Origin: CAZRUA01 sp964603125
Lineage (GTDB): Bacteria > Bacteroidota > Bacteroidia > B-17B0 > Aurantibacillaceae
Reading direction: 5' to 3'
NCBI GenBank assembly: GCA_964603125.1
Contig: CAZRUA010000075.1
Span: forward strand, 1 to 17,645
Length of the DNA: 17,645 bases
In this document: in pieces, positions 1 to 7,602 of the stretch
Numbering within the stretch: the stretch's first letter is position 1
How the letters are laid out: every line of letters starts with the position of its first letter
The notes under the pieces: generated by a model
Told to the model about the DNA's origin: nothing
What the model saw: only the letters and a program-made list of their open reading frames with translations
The model's database searches: none
Made by a program: the position numbers and the translations under genes

Positions 1-996
1 GCATTTGTGACTGTTGCTACTGAACCATTATTACTTACCCATGTTCCACCAGTTGTTGGAGATAAAGTTGTTGTTGAACCTGCACATATTGTTGATAAGC
101 CTGTTATACTAACCGCAGGCAAAGAATTTACTGTTACCGCAGCTGTTGGCGCAGAAACACAACCTGTGGTTGAATTTGTAAATGTAAATGTGGCAGAACC
201 TGCAGCAACGCCAGTTACAACTCCAGCATTTGTGACTGTTGCTACTGAACCATTATTACTTACCCATGTTCCACCAGTTGNNNNNNNNNNNNNNNNNNNN
301 NNNNNNNNNNNNNNNNNNNNNNNNNNNNNNNNNNNNNNNNNNNNNNNNNNNNNNNNNNNNNNNNNNNNNNNNNNNNNNNNAGATAAAGTTGTTGTTGAAC
401 CTGCACATATTGTTGATAAGCCTGTTATACTAACCACAGGCAACGAATTTACTGTTACCGCAGCTGTTGGCGCAGAAACACATGTTGTTGCTGAATTTGT
501 AAATGTAAATGTTGATGAACCTGCTGCAACTCCCGTTACAATCCCTGCATTTGTGACTGTTGCTACTGAACCATTATTACTTACCCATGTTCCACCAGTT
601 GTTGGAGATAAAGTTGTTGTTGAACCTGCACATATTGTTGATAAGCCTGTTATACTAACCGCAGGCAAAGAATTTACTGTTACCGCAGCTGTTGGCGCAG
701 AAACACAACCTGTGGTTGAATTTGTAAATGTAAATGTGGCAGAACCTGCAGCAACGCCAGTTACAACTCCAGCATTTGTTACTGTTGCAACAGATGCATT
801 AGAGCTAACCCATGTACCGCCAACATTCGGCAATAAATTAGTTGTATTGCCTACACAAATTGTAGATAGACCAGATATATTTACTGCTGGTAATGCATTT
901 ACTGTTACTACTGTTGTTCCAACTGGCGAATTACAACCTGAAACTGTTGCCGTAACACTATATGTACCAGACATTGATGGCGTTGATGAGGGACGA
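1..996 (-). repeat. 225-bp tandem repeat array encoding 75-residue BIG2-like units
   Basis: Units begin at 1, 226, 547 and 772. Spacing is 225 bp apart from the unit containing the N run (321 bp with 100 N; 225 bp if the N run stands for 4 bp). Positions 1-233 and 547-779 are identical base for base. The unit at 226 matches them over its first 55 bases, but after the gap it is a distinct variant (for example CATGTTGTTGCT at 481-492 in place of CAACCTGTGGTT). The unit at 772-996 is clearly diverged and is the first in protein order. Each unit is 75 codons, so copy-number change keeps frame. The array continues past the left edge. Confidence 0.95.
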
Positions 997-3900
997 GTTG
1001 GATCTTCTAATGGAGATACAAAAGAAGCCGGCCCAGACCAAGAATAACTTGCACCTGCAATTGTATTTGCAGTTAAGTTAATCGTGCCCCCTTCGCAGAC
1101 AGGGCTATTACTTCCTGCCGTTGGAGTTGCGGGTATAGGGTTTACCAGAACTGTAACTATTTGTGTTGTTCCAGAACACGATGCTGAAGTAGAAATTGGG
1201 GTAACCGAATAAGTAACTGTTTGCCCAATTGCAGACGAATTAATAATTGTATTGTTAATTGTAGGTGTTGTCTGAGAAGTTAAACTCTCACCAGTGGTAT
1301 TTGTATTGTCAGTTGCTATCCATTGAAAATTAGAAGGGAAATTTGCTATTAAAGCGTAATTTAATGCAGTACCAGAACAAATTGGAGAAATAACAGGATT
1401 ACTTGTCATCGTAGGCTGAGGATTTAAATTAAGCGTAAACGTTTGAGTTGGTCCAGCACAGCCATTAGCTGTCGCAGTAACACTATAAGTAACAGTAGTA
1501 AAACTTGTTAAATTACTAACCACAACATCACTAATGGTTGAGCCTGTTTGCGAAGTTGTGCTTTCTCCTGTGGTACCAGCATTATCGGTTGCAACCCAAT
1601 TAAAAGTTGAACCACCTATATTTGCAACTAAAGCTTGTCCTATTGCTACACTTGAACAACGAGTTACTCCGCTAGAACTTGTTACTGTTGGCAGAGGTTT
1701 AACTGTTACAACTAACGAATAGCTATTTCCTGCGCAAGAACCAGCAGTTGTAGTTATTGTGTATGTTGCTGTTTGATTAGTTAATGAATTATTTGTAAGA
1801 GTTCCTGTAATACTACTTCCTCCGCCACTTGTTCCGCCTGTCATACCACCTGTAACAGCAGGCGCTGCTGCCCAATTATATATTGTACCAGAAGGAACAA
1901 TACCATCTGTTCCATTTATAGGAACGCTATTAAAAGCTACTCCTGAACATGTTGTAGCTACCATAGCACTAACATTGGGCTTTGGATTTACAGTAACTGT
2001 TAAAGTATAAAAATTACCTGGACATCCCCCTGTATTTGCCTGCACACTGTATGTCGCGGTTTGAGCAGTATTTGTAGGGTTAGTTAAAGTTCCTGTAACA
2101 CTTGAACCAGCACTTGCAGCGCCACCCGTCAAACCTCCAGTAACTGCTGGTGCCGTCCATGAATAAGTTGTACCAGCAGGTATACTGCCGTTAGTTCCAT
2201 TAACTGGAGTAGAAGTAAATGCTAAACCTGAACAAACAGCGCTTGTCATATTACTAACTGATGCAACTGGATTAACGGTTACTGTAACATTAAAGTTAGC
2301 TCCTGAACAAGTACCTGAAACAGGAGTTACAATATAAGTACCTGTTTGATTTGTATTTGTTGGATTTGTTAAAGTACCAATTACTGTTGCGCTTCCACTT
2401 CCAGTTGCTCCGCCAGTTAATCCACCAGTTACAGATGGAGCAGCCCACGAATACAAGGTACCTGCTGGCACAACACCATTAGTTCCGTTTACAGGTGCTA
2501 CGGTAAATAAATTACCAGAACATGCACTTGTTGACATTGCATTAATAGCAGGTATTGGGTTTACTGTTACTGTAAAATTTGATGGGGCCCCTGCACCTGA
2601 ACAACCAGCTGGAGAAATTGCATATACACTGTAAACTATTGTTTGCGTTGAGTTTGAAGATGAAGCAAGCGTATTATTAATTGTTGCTGTTGTTTGTGCT
2701 GTTAAACTTTCACCACTAACATTAGTATTATCGGCTGAGGCAACCCAGTTAAAAGTGCTACCTGCAATACTACTAACTAAAGTTTGATTAAGCGTTGTTC
2801 CGCTACATATTGTAGCAGAACTTGAACTTGTAATAGTTGGCAAAGGATTAACATTTATTGTTATTGAAGCTCTTGGCCCTACACAACCTTGAGGCGAAGT
2901 GGCCTCTACATAATAAGTTGTTGTGGAAGATAAAGCTGGCGTAGTGTAATTAGGTCCTGTAAAAAAACTAGAACCACCAGTAGATACCGTGTACCAATTA
3001 ATTGTATTACCTGCTGAAGTACCCGTTAATGTAGTTGTTTGACCCGCGCAAATAGTTGTAGCCCCTGAAGTAGCTGGAGCGCCAGGTGTTGGATTTACTA
3101 TTAACGTGGTGCTAGTGCTTCCATTATATCCTGTACAACCATTTACCCCATTTACAGTTAATGAAACGGTTCCAGCCGCAGTAAAATTTGCAGTTTGTGT
3201 TGTGGCTCCACCTGGGGTCCAAACATAACTATCTCCAGTTGGAAAGGCTGTTAAAGCCGTACTATTGCCACTACAAAATATTGTACTCCCCGAAATACTA
3301 ACTGGGCCAGGACTAAAAGCAGCACAAGATGTGCCAATTACACCAGAATCTGTCATCCAATTGGAGGTTGTACCCGATAAAGTAAAACCATTTAAGGTCA
3401 TGTTGTTCGCAGGAGAATTTCCAACATCAGTTAAAGTTGTTAGACCTGCATTATTTCCCCCACCAGTTCCTTGGTTAAAATTATAATAAGCTATCAAACC
3501 AATTTCCGCAGCTCCTGTTCCCGGTGCGCATGTTTTTCTGAAATTAATTTCATCAGCGCACAAGCCTCGCGACCAAAACCTTACTTCGTCGATAAAACCA
3601 TTAAAGCGATCCGTTCCGTTTGTTCTAGCTCCAACTGTAAAACTACCAACTGGTGACAAAATAGTTTGAACAGGTTGACTTGAAATTAAAACTCCATCTG
3701 CATACAAATCCCAACGTGTTCCTTTTCGCGAAAGCGTTAAGGTAACGTATGTATTTAAAGGGACTACATATCCACCACTATACTCACCTATATTATTTCC
3801 TACCAAAAAAGCAAGACCCTGACCCGTTTTACTCACTAAAATACCACAACCACTGCCACCAGTTAATGCGTCATTACCGTTATACATAATCAATTGATCT

Positions 3901-4106
3901 ACACCGGCCGTATATGAAGTCATTTTAACCCTGGCCTCAAAAGTAAAATCGTTACCTGTATAAAAAACAGGTGTTGAACAATAATTATCGATACCATCAA
4001 ACCTTAATGAATTACCAACTTGAGAAAAACCGATTGTGGAATAAAACAACAGAAAAATAAAAACACACAAAAACTTAATAGTGCGAGAAAAGTACTTTAA
4101 AACCAT
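1..4106 (-). CDS. Giant LamG/Ig/PKD/BIG2-repeat surface protein, N-terminal part (3' end outside window)
   Basis: An open minus-strand frame runs from an ATG at 4104-4106 to the left edge, about 1368 codons including 32-33 codons of N; the stop and C-terminus lie outside. Frame was checked at several points (TWVS near 810, SWSGP near 1038, VWTPGG near 3219) and is consistent. Residues 1 to about 28 are a hydrophobic signal peptide ending GFSQ. Residues about 30-250 look like a LamG/concanavalin-like domain (LRFDGIDNYC, FNGFIDEVRFWSRG). Then follow Ig/PKD-like modules of 75-95 residues, most opening with a C-S-G or C-A-G motif and ending TVTVNP: two Ig-like (about 265-423), one PKD-like (424-515), three closely related PKD-like (517-804), two more (806-995), one Ig-like, then BIG2-like 75-residue repeats (GTWVS..VATVTNAGVVTG). 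Known relatives are exported by T9SS and carry a CHU_C or type A sorting domain at the C-terminus, which is not visible here. Inferred role: cell-surface adhesin or gliding-related protein. Confidence 0.88.
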   Translation of the reverse strand, partial: MVLKYFSRTIKFLCVFIFLLFYSTIGFSQVGNSLRFDGIDNYCSTPVFYTGNDFTFEARVKMTSYTAGVDQLIMYNGNDALTGGSGCGILVSKTGQGLAFLVGNNIGEYSGGYVVPLNTYVTLTLSRKGTRWDLYADGVLISSQPVQTILSPVGSFTVGARTNGTDRFNGFIDEVRFWSRGLCADEINFRKTCAPGTGAAEIGLIAYYNFNQGTGGGNNAGLTTLTDVGNSPANNMTLNGFTLSGTTSNWMTDSGVIGTSCAAFSPGPVSISGSTIFCSGNSTALTAFPTGDSYVWTPGGATTQTANFTAAGTVSLTVNGVNGCTGYNGSTSTTLIVNPTPGAPATSGATTICAGQTTTLTGTSAGNTINWYTVSTGGSSFFTGPNYTTPALSSTTTYYVEATSPQGCVGPRASITINVNPLPTITSSSSATICSGTTLNQTLVSSIAGSTFNWVASADNTNVSGESLTAQTTATINNTLASSSNSTQTIVYSVYAISPAGCSGAGAPSNFTVTVNPIPAINAMSTSACSGNLFTVAPVNGTNGVVPAGTLYSWAAPSVTGGLTGGATGSGSATVIGTLTNPTNTNQTGTYIVTPVSGTCSGANFNVTVTVNPVASVSNMTSAVCSGLAFTSTPVNGTNGSIPAGTTYSWTAPAVTGGLTGGAASAGSSVTGTLTNPTNTAQTATYSVQANTGGCPGNFYTLTVTVNPKPNVSAMVATTCSGVAFNSVPINGTDGIVPSGTIYNWAAAPAVTGGMTGGTSGGGSSITGTLTNNSLTNQTATYTITTTAGSCAGNSYSLVVTVKPLPTVTSSSGVTRCSSVAIGQALVANIGGSTFNWVATDNAGTTGESTTSQTGSTISDVVVSNLTSFTTVTYSVTATANGCAGPTQTFTLNLNPQPTMTSNPVISPICSGTALNYALIANFPSNFQWIATDNTNTTGESLTSQTTPTINNTIINSSAIGQTVTYSVTPISTSASCSGTTQIVTVLVNPIPATPTAGSNSPVCEGGTINLTANTIAGASYSWSGPASFVSPLEDPTRPSSTPSMSGTYSVTATVSGCNSPVGTTVVTVNALPAVNISGLSTICVGNTTNLLPNVGGTWVSSNASVATVTNAGVVTGVAAGSATFTFTNSTTGCVSAPTAAVTVNSLPAVSITGLSTICAGSTTTLSPTTGGTWVSNNGSVATVTNAGIVTGVAAGSSTFTFTNSATTCVSAPTAAVTVNSLPVVSITGLSTICAGSTTTLSXXXXXXXXXXXXXXXXXXXXXXXXXXXXXXXXXXTGGTWVSNNGSVATVTNAGVVTGVAAGSATFTFTNSTTGCVSAPTAAVTVNSLPAVSITGLSTICAGSTTTLSPTTGGTWVSNNGSVATVTN
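281..380. other. Assembly gap (100 N) inside the tandem repeat
   Basis: Exactly 100 N, the customary placeholder for a gap of unknown size. The left flank ends ...CCACCAGTTG and the right flank starts AGATAAAGTT. In the complete copies (1-225 and 547-771) these two strings are separated by just TTGG. The missing sequence is therefore expected to be 4 bp plus a whole number of 225-bp units. The reading frame is kept across the N run only by chance (100 minus 4 is 96, divisible by 3). Confidence 0.97.
1696..2556 (-). repeat. Three consecutive PKD-like protein repeats of about 95 residues
   Basis: Within the surface protein, three successive modules share one pattern: CSG, then a P(V/I)NGT(N/D)G segment, then P(A/S)GT.Y.W, then VTGG(L/M)TGG, then GTLTN, then QTATY and CSG/CPG/CAG before a VTV.P linker. 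Approximate boundaries are 2272-2556, 1987-2268 and 1696-1980. They are diverged at nucleotide level, unlike the 225-bp array, so this is an older duplication. Boundaries are approximate, and assignment to a PKD-like family is by pattern, not by a search. Confidence 0.75.
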
Positions 4107-4131
4107 AAATTTTGAAAAATTAAATTCTAAA

Positions 4132-4162
4132 CTAAGATAAGGGTTTTTCCGAATATGACAAA
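4132..4162 (-). promoter_or_regulatory. Predicted Bacteroidota promoter of the surface-protein gene
   Basis: On the minus strand, TTTG (4162-4159) is followed after 19 bases by TATCTTAG (4139-4132), one mismatch from the TAnnTTTG -7 box of Bacteroidota primary-sigma promoters. It lies 25 bases upstream of the ATG at 4106. Spacing and both boxes fit, but the DNA is very AT-rich so chance matches are possible. Confidence 0.45.
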
Positions 4163-4218
4163 ACATAATATTTATCATCTCAAACACAAAAGCTAAAGTA
4201 TTTTAAAGCAATATAATT

Positions 4219-4226
4219 TATATTTG
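4219..4226 (+). promoter_or_regulatory. Predicted -7 box for the EVE-tsaE cluster
   Basis: TATATTTG is an exact match to TAnnTTTG, 22 bases upstream of the ATG at 4249. No TTTG/TTG -33 box is seen at the usual 19-21 base spacing, so the assignment rests on the -7 box and its position. Confidence 0.45.
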
Positions 4227-4248
4227 TAGCCTTATTAAATACCTGGAA

Positions 4249-4659
4249 ATGAATTATTGGCTTATAAAATCAGAACCTTTTAAATACAGTTGGGAACAAT
4301 TTTTAAAAGATAAAAAAACTACTTGGGACGGGGTAAGAAACTACGCTGCTCGAAATAATTTACGAGCTATGAAAAAAGGTGATTTAGCTCTTTTTTATCA
4401 TAGCAATGAAGGAATGTGTATAGTTGGAATTGCCAAAGTTGTAAAAGAAGCTTACCAAGACCCAACTACCGATGATACAGCATGGAGTGTAGTAGACTTT
4501 GCTCCGTTTAAAACTTTAAAAAAACCGGTTACTCTTGAAACAATAAAAGCTGACAAATTCTTTGAAAACATGGATTTAGTTCGCCTTTCAAGATTATCTG
4601 TGGGGACTGTAAAGCAGCATGAATTTGACAAAATAATGCTTTTAGCAGGAGAAAAGTAA
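4249..4659 (+). CDS. EVE domain-containing protein (PUA-like fold)
   Basis: 136 residues, which matches the length of single-domain EVE proteins. The N-terminus MNYWLIKSEP and the following WDGVRNYAARNNLR (residues 26-39), GDLALFYHSNEG and VGIAKVVKEAYQDPT segments are typical of the EVE/thymocyte nuclear protein 1 family. EVE domains have a PUA-like fold and bind modified nucleobases in DNA or RNA; the ligand of this bacterial stand-alone form is not established. The stop overlaps the start of tsaE by one base (taATG), which implies translational coupling. The ATG at 4249 sits just after an apparent -7 box, and no earlier in-frame start is needed because the conserved domain begins at residue 3. 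Family call is firm; function is not. Confidence 0.92.
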   Translation: MNYWLIKSEPFKYSWEQFLKDKKTTWDGVRNYAARNNLRAMKKGDLALFYHSNEGMCIVGIAKVVKEAYQDPTTDDTAWSVVDFAPFKTLKKPVTLETIKADKFFENMDLVRLSRLSVGTVKQHEFDKIMLLAGEK

Positions 4660-5078
4660 TGTCGTTTATTCAAAATAACGTTATAGAAAAAGATTTAGAA
4701 GTTTTAGCTAAAAAAATTTTAGACGAGCAAAAGAATATTCGCATCTTTTTATTTAATGCCGAAATGGGTTCTGGCAAAACAACTTTTATAAAACAACTTT
4801 GCAAAGAATTAGGAGTGAAAGATAATATGAGTAGCCCTACCTACCCTATTGTAAACGAATACTTAACAAAAACAGGAAATAAAGTCTATCATTTTGATTT
4901 GTACAGAATTAAAAACATCGAAGAATGCATGGATTTAGGAATGGAAGATTATTTATATAGCGGAAATTACTGTTTTGTAGAGTGGCCAGAAATAGCAAAT
5001 AGACTTTACCCTGAAAACCATTGCACAATAACAATTAAAAAAGAAACCGAGCATTCTCGCTCATTTGAAATAAAATAA
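4659..5078 (+). CDS. tsaE: tRNA threonylcarbamoyladenosine biosynthesis ATPase TsaE
   Basis: 139 residues, close to the normal length. TsaE is the P-loop ATPase that works with TsaB and TsaD to add the threonylcarbamoyl group to A37 of ANN-decoding tRNAs in the cytoplasm. Visible signatures are the P-loop EMGSGKTT (residues 35-42), SPTYPIVNEY (59-68, the usual SPTF.LVNEY), YHFDLYR (77-83) and FVEWPE (106-111). One oddity: the first glycine of the Walker A pattern (G-x4-GKT, as in GDLGAGKT of E. coli) is alanine here (A34). It starts on the last base of the EVE gene's stop codon and ends one base before the next gene, so the three appear to be one operon. tsaB and tsaD are not in the window. 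Confidence 0.95.
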   Translation: MSFIQNNVIEKDLEVLAKKILDEQKNIRIFLFNAEMGSGKTTFIKQLCKELGVKDNMSSPTYPIVNEYLTKTGNKVYHFDLYRIKNIEECMDLGMEDYLYSGNYCFVEWPEIANRLYPENHCTITIKKETEHSRSFEIK

Positions 5079-5079
5079 A

Positions 5080-5952
5080 ATGATAAAAAAACTTCTAGCA
5101 ATAGCTTTTGTACTTATCATTCAATCTTGCATAGTTGCGCAAGGTTCGTCAAATGTTAAATGGCATAAAAAAGCGACTTTTTCTTTTGCTTGGGGATATA
5201 ACAGAAGTTTTTTTGCGCCAAGTACTATTCACTTAAGAAATGTTGATGGGGATAAAAATTTACAAAATCAATATGGATACTATGATTTTAAGGTAGTTAA
5301 AGCTGTAGCGCATGATAAGCCTGACTTTGATAAAATTCCTGATGTAGTAAACATTTCAGTACCACAATACAATTATAGGCTAGGATGTTATTTAAACGAC
5401 ACCAAAGACCTAGGTTTTGAAATTAGTTTTGATCACGCTAAATATATTGTTGATGATTCGCAAATGGTGCATGTTAAAGGACAAATTTTTGGTCGAGAAA
5501 TAGATAAAGACACATTGTTGGTTTCAGCCAATTTTTTACACTTTGAACATACAGACGGTGCTAATTTCCTTTTCTTTAATGCAGTAAAACGTTTTAAATT
5601 ACTAAAGGCTAAAAATCCAGAAAAATTTGCCTTATCATTTGTTGCCAAAGCTGGGGCAGGAATAGTAATACCACGAACAGATGTTACCTTATTTGGAAAT
5701 AGAATCAACAATAATTTTCACATTGCAGGAACCATTGTAGGAGTTGATGCGGCTGTAAGAATCGATTTTTTAAAACACGGCTTTATTGAATTTGAAAATA
5801 AATTCAGCAACGCTTGGTATGCAGGCTGCTTAGTTCAAGGTAAAGGACATGGCAAAGCAAGTCATGTAATGAACTCATATCTAGCCATTTTAACTTTAGG
5901 TTATCAATTCAAACTATCTAAAAAAGCCTGCGATTGTCCAACGTTTCACTAA
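5080..5952 (+). CDS. Predicted secreted or outer-membrane barrel protein, unknown function
   Basis: 290 residues. The first about 20 residues form a signal peptide (KKLLAIAFVLIIQSC then IVAQ). A cysteine follows IQS, so lipoprotein processing is possible, but glutamine at -2 is a poor lipobox; cleavage after VAQ by signal peptidase I is the alternative. The rest alternates short hydrophobic and polar stretches, for example KATFSFAWGYNRSFFAP, YRLGCYLND, LGFEISFDHAKY, KFALSFVAKAGAG and a final SYLAILTLGYQFKL, which resembles strands of a small outer-membrane beta-barrel. The C-terminal extension KKACDCPTFH has two cysteines. I do not recognise a named family. It follows tsaE with a single base between, so it is probably cotranscribed, and it converges on the MFS gene with three bases between the stops. 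Confidence 0.82.
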   Translation: MIKKLLAIAFVLIIQSCIVAQGSSNVKWHKKATFSFAWGYNRSFFAPSTIHLRNVDGDKNLQNQYGYYDFKVVKAVAHDKPDFDKIPDVVNISVPQYNYRLGCYLNDTKDLGFEISFDHAKYIVDDSQMVHVKGQIFGREIDKDTLLVSANFLHFEHTDGANFLFFNAVKRFKLLKAKNPEKFALSFVAKAGAGIVIPRTDVTLFGNRINNNFHIAGTIVGVDAAVRIDFLKHGFIEFENKFSNAWYAGCLVQGKGHGKASHVMNSYLAILTLGYQFKLSKKACDCPTFH

Positions 5953-5955
5953 TAA

Positions 5956-7278
5956 TTAAGCTTCTTTATTGTTTTTAACTCTTAGTAATAGTAAGAAACC
6001 AATAACGAAGAAAAGGATTAAAGACAATATTGAATTTCGCATGCCTCCACTTACCTGACTTATCATTCCAAAAGAAACAGTTCCTAATATCATTCCTAGT
6101 TTTTCAACCACATCATAAAAACTAAAATAAGATGTGTTGTCATTACTCTCTGGTAAAAGTTTTGAATAAGTAGAACGAGACAAAGCCTGAACTCCCCCCA
6201 TCACTAATCCAACACAAGCTGCTACAATATAAAAATGAATTGGCAATTTAACAACCAAAAAAGTAAATAAACAAATACAAACCCAAAATAAAATTGCAAT
6301 CATCAATCCTCGCACGTTACCAATTTTCTTGGCAATAAATGAAAACAAAAATGAACCCGCAATACCTAAAAACTGAATCAATAATATACTTACAATCAAA
6401 GCGTTTGTTTTAGTTTTTTCATCAGGCCAAGTAATTTCCTTACGCGCAAACAACACCGCAACAACCATAACCGTTTGAACTCCCATATTATAAAAGAAGT
6501 ACGAAGACAAAAATCTTTTCAAGTTAACTCGCCCTTTAATATCTGCAAAAACTTTTTTCAGCTCAGTAAATCCATGAGTGAAAATTCCTTTCGAATCACC
6601 TTTCTTAAGTGATTTTGTGTTTGGCAAATTTCTAAAGGTATATTGAGCAAAACCAATCCACCACAAACCAACTAACAAAAACGAATACTTAACTTTGAAA
6701 AATCCTTCTCCCGTTTCTTCATTATATTTAAAAACTATAATTCCAATTAAACATATTATAAGCAATAATGAACTTCCAAAATAGCCTAAAGCAAAACCCT
6801 TTGCGCTTACTGAATCTTGTTTTTCCTCGCTGGCTATTTCTGGCAAATACGAATTATAATAAACCAAACTACCCCAAAAACCAACTGTAGCAGTAATAAA
6901 AGGTATAAAACTTAGTTCAATATGCGCTCTATCAAAAAAGAAAAGACTCATACATGAAATTGCTCCTAAATAACAAAAGAATTGTAAAAATCTTTTTTTA
7001 TTACCATAATAATCAGCTATACCAGATAATATGGGTGTTATGATAACAACAAGAGATAAAGCAAAAGCATATACATAGGTGTAAATATCTGTGTTAACAA
7101 ATTCACTACCGAAAGCCATAATTTTATCACCAACAAAAGTTTTGTCGATATGACTAGTTTGATATTCGTAATAATTAGGAAATATAGCCGATGTGATTAC
7201 TAATGGGAAAACCGAGTTAGCCCAATCATAAAAAGTCCAGGCACGAATAACTTTTTTATCGTCTTTAATTAATGACAT
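5956..7278 (-). CDS. MFS transporter, UMF1/Atg22-like family
   Basis: 440 residues with about 12 hydrophobic segments, full length for the family. The N-terminal signature RAWTFYDWANS (residues 12-22) is characteristic of the UMF1 (unknown major facilitator 1) group related to the yeast vacuolar effluxer Atg22, as is the later GGVQALSRSTYSKLLPE segment in the C-terminal half. It is an inner-membrane protein. Atg22 exports amino acids from the vacuole; the substrate of bacterial UMF1 proteins is not established. It lies 65 bases downstream of tatA on the same strand, with an AT-rich inverted repeat in the gap, so it may share the operon or have its own promoter. Its stop almost abuts the convergent barrel gene, leaving no room for a separate terminator. 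Confidence 0.9.
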   Translation of the reverse strand: MSLIKDDKKVIRAWTFYDWANSVFPLVITSAIFPNYYEYQTSHIDKTFVGDKIMAFGSEFVNTDIYTYVYAFALSLVVIITPILSGIADYYGNKKRFLQFFCYLGAISCMSLFFFDRAHIELSFIPFITATVGFWGSLVYYNSYLPEIASEEKQDSVSAKGFALGYFGSSLLLIICLIGIIVFKYNEETGEGFFKVKYSFLLVGLWWIGFAQYTFRNLPNTKSLKKGDSKGIFTHGFTELKKVFADIKGRVNLKRFLSSYFFYNMGVQTVMVVAVLFARKEITWPDEKTKTNALIVSILLIQFLGIAGSFLFSFIAKKIGNVRGLMIAILFWVCICLFTFLVVKLPIHFYIVAACVGLVMGGVQALSRSTYSKLLPESNDNTSYFSFYDVVEKLGMILGTVSFGMISQVSGGMRNSILSLILFFVIGFLLLLRVKNNKEA

Positions 7279-7311
7279 AAATGAAATTTTGAAACAAGGT
7301 AGGAATTTTTT

Positions 7312-7336
7312 TGAAATTGATATTCATTCAATTTCA
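7312..7336. repeat. 8-bp inverted repeat between tatA and the MFS gene
   Basis: TGAAATTG (7312-7319) and CAATTTCA (7329-7336) are perfect complements with a 9-base loop. On the transcribed (minus) strand the stem is followed by a run of A, not T, so it is not a typical intrinsic terminator for tatA. It could be an operator for the MFS gene, whose start is 34 bases further on, or a chance AT-rich hairpin. Confidence 0.4.
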
Positions 7337-7343
7337 CCAAAAA

Positions 7344-7601
7344 CTATTGAATATCGCTTTCTTCTTTTGTCTTCTCTATACGAGCATGAGCCTCTTGAAT
7401 GTGCTCATTTACTTCACGAGTAATTGCTGAAGTTCCTTCCGTAATATCTTTTTGAATGCCTTGAGTTGCATCCTTAAATTCTCTAATACCACGACCTAAT
7501 GCTTTGGCAAAGGTGGGTAAACTTTTACCTCCGAACATAAGTAAAAAAACAAAAAATATCAGAATAAACTCTGATCCGCTCACATTTAAAAATAGTAGCA
7601 T
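7344..7601 (-). CDS. tatA: Twin-arginine translocase subunit TatA/TatE family
   Basis: 85 residues with the standard TatA layout: a short periplasmic end, one transmembrane helix opening with GSEF (residues 9-12) and running FILIFFVFLLMF, the FGG hinge (about 23-25), then the amphipathic helix KSLPTFAKALGRGIREFKDA and a charged, mostly helical tail. TatA oligomerises in the inner membrane and forms the pore through which folded twin-arginine substrates pass, together with TatC (not in this window). The ATG at 7601 follows the stop of the small upstream gene with one base between, and that gene follows efp, so efp, the small gene and tatA look cotranscribed. The motifs distinguish it from TatB only weakly; TatA is the better call by length. 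Confidence 0.92.
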   Translation of the reverse strand: MLLFLNVSGSEFILIFFVFLLMFGGKSLPTFAKALGRGIREFKDATQGIQKDITEGTSAITREVNEHIQEAHARIEKTKEESDIQ

Positions 7602-7602
7602 T

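Noticed and set aside
1..996. Regularly spaced repeats as a CRISPR array
   Set aside because: The repeats are 225-bp contiguous coding units with no short direct repeat and unique spacer structure, and no cas genes are present.
7..1047. Long plus-strand open frame of 346 codons across the repeat array
   Set aside because: It is antisense to the surface-protein gene. It stays open because the 225-bp unit, a multiple of 3, happens to lack stops in that frame, and it has no recognisable protein features. The minus-strand frame has signal peptide, LamG and BIG2/PKD pattern.
5433..5711. Minus-strand open frame inside the barrel gene (and similar ones at 4452-4673, 8560-8895, 9989-10249, 12445-12669, 13481-13786, 16176-16391)
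   Set aside because: All lie fully antisense to well-supported genes, show no domain or signal-peptide pattern and have composition expected of shadow frames.
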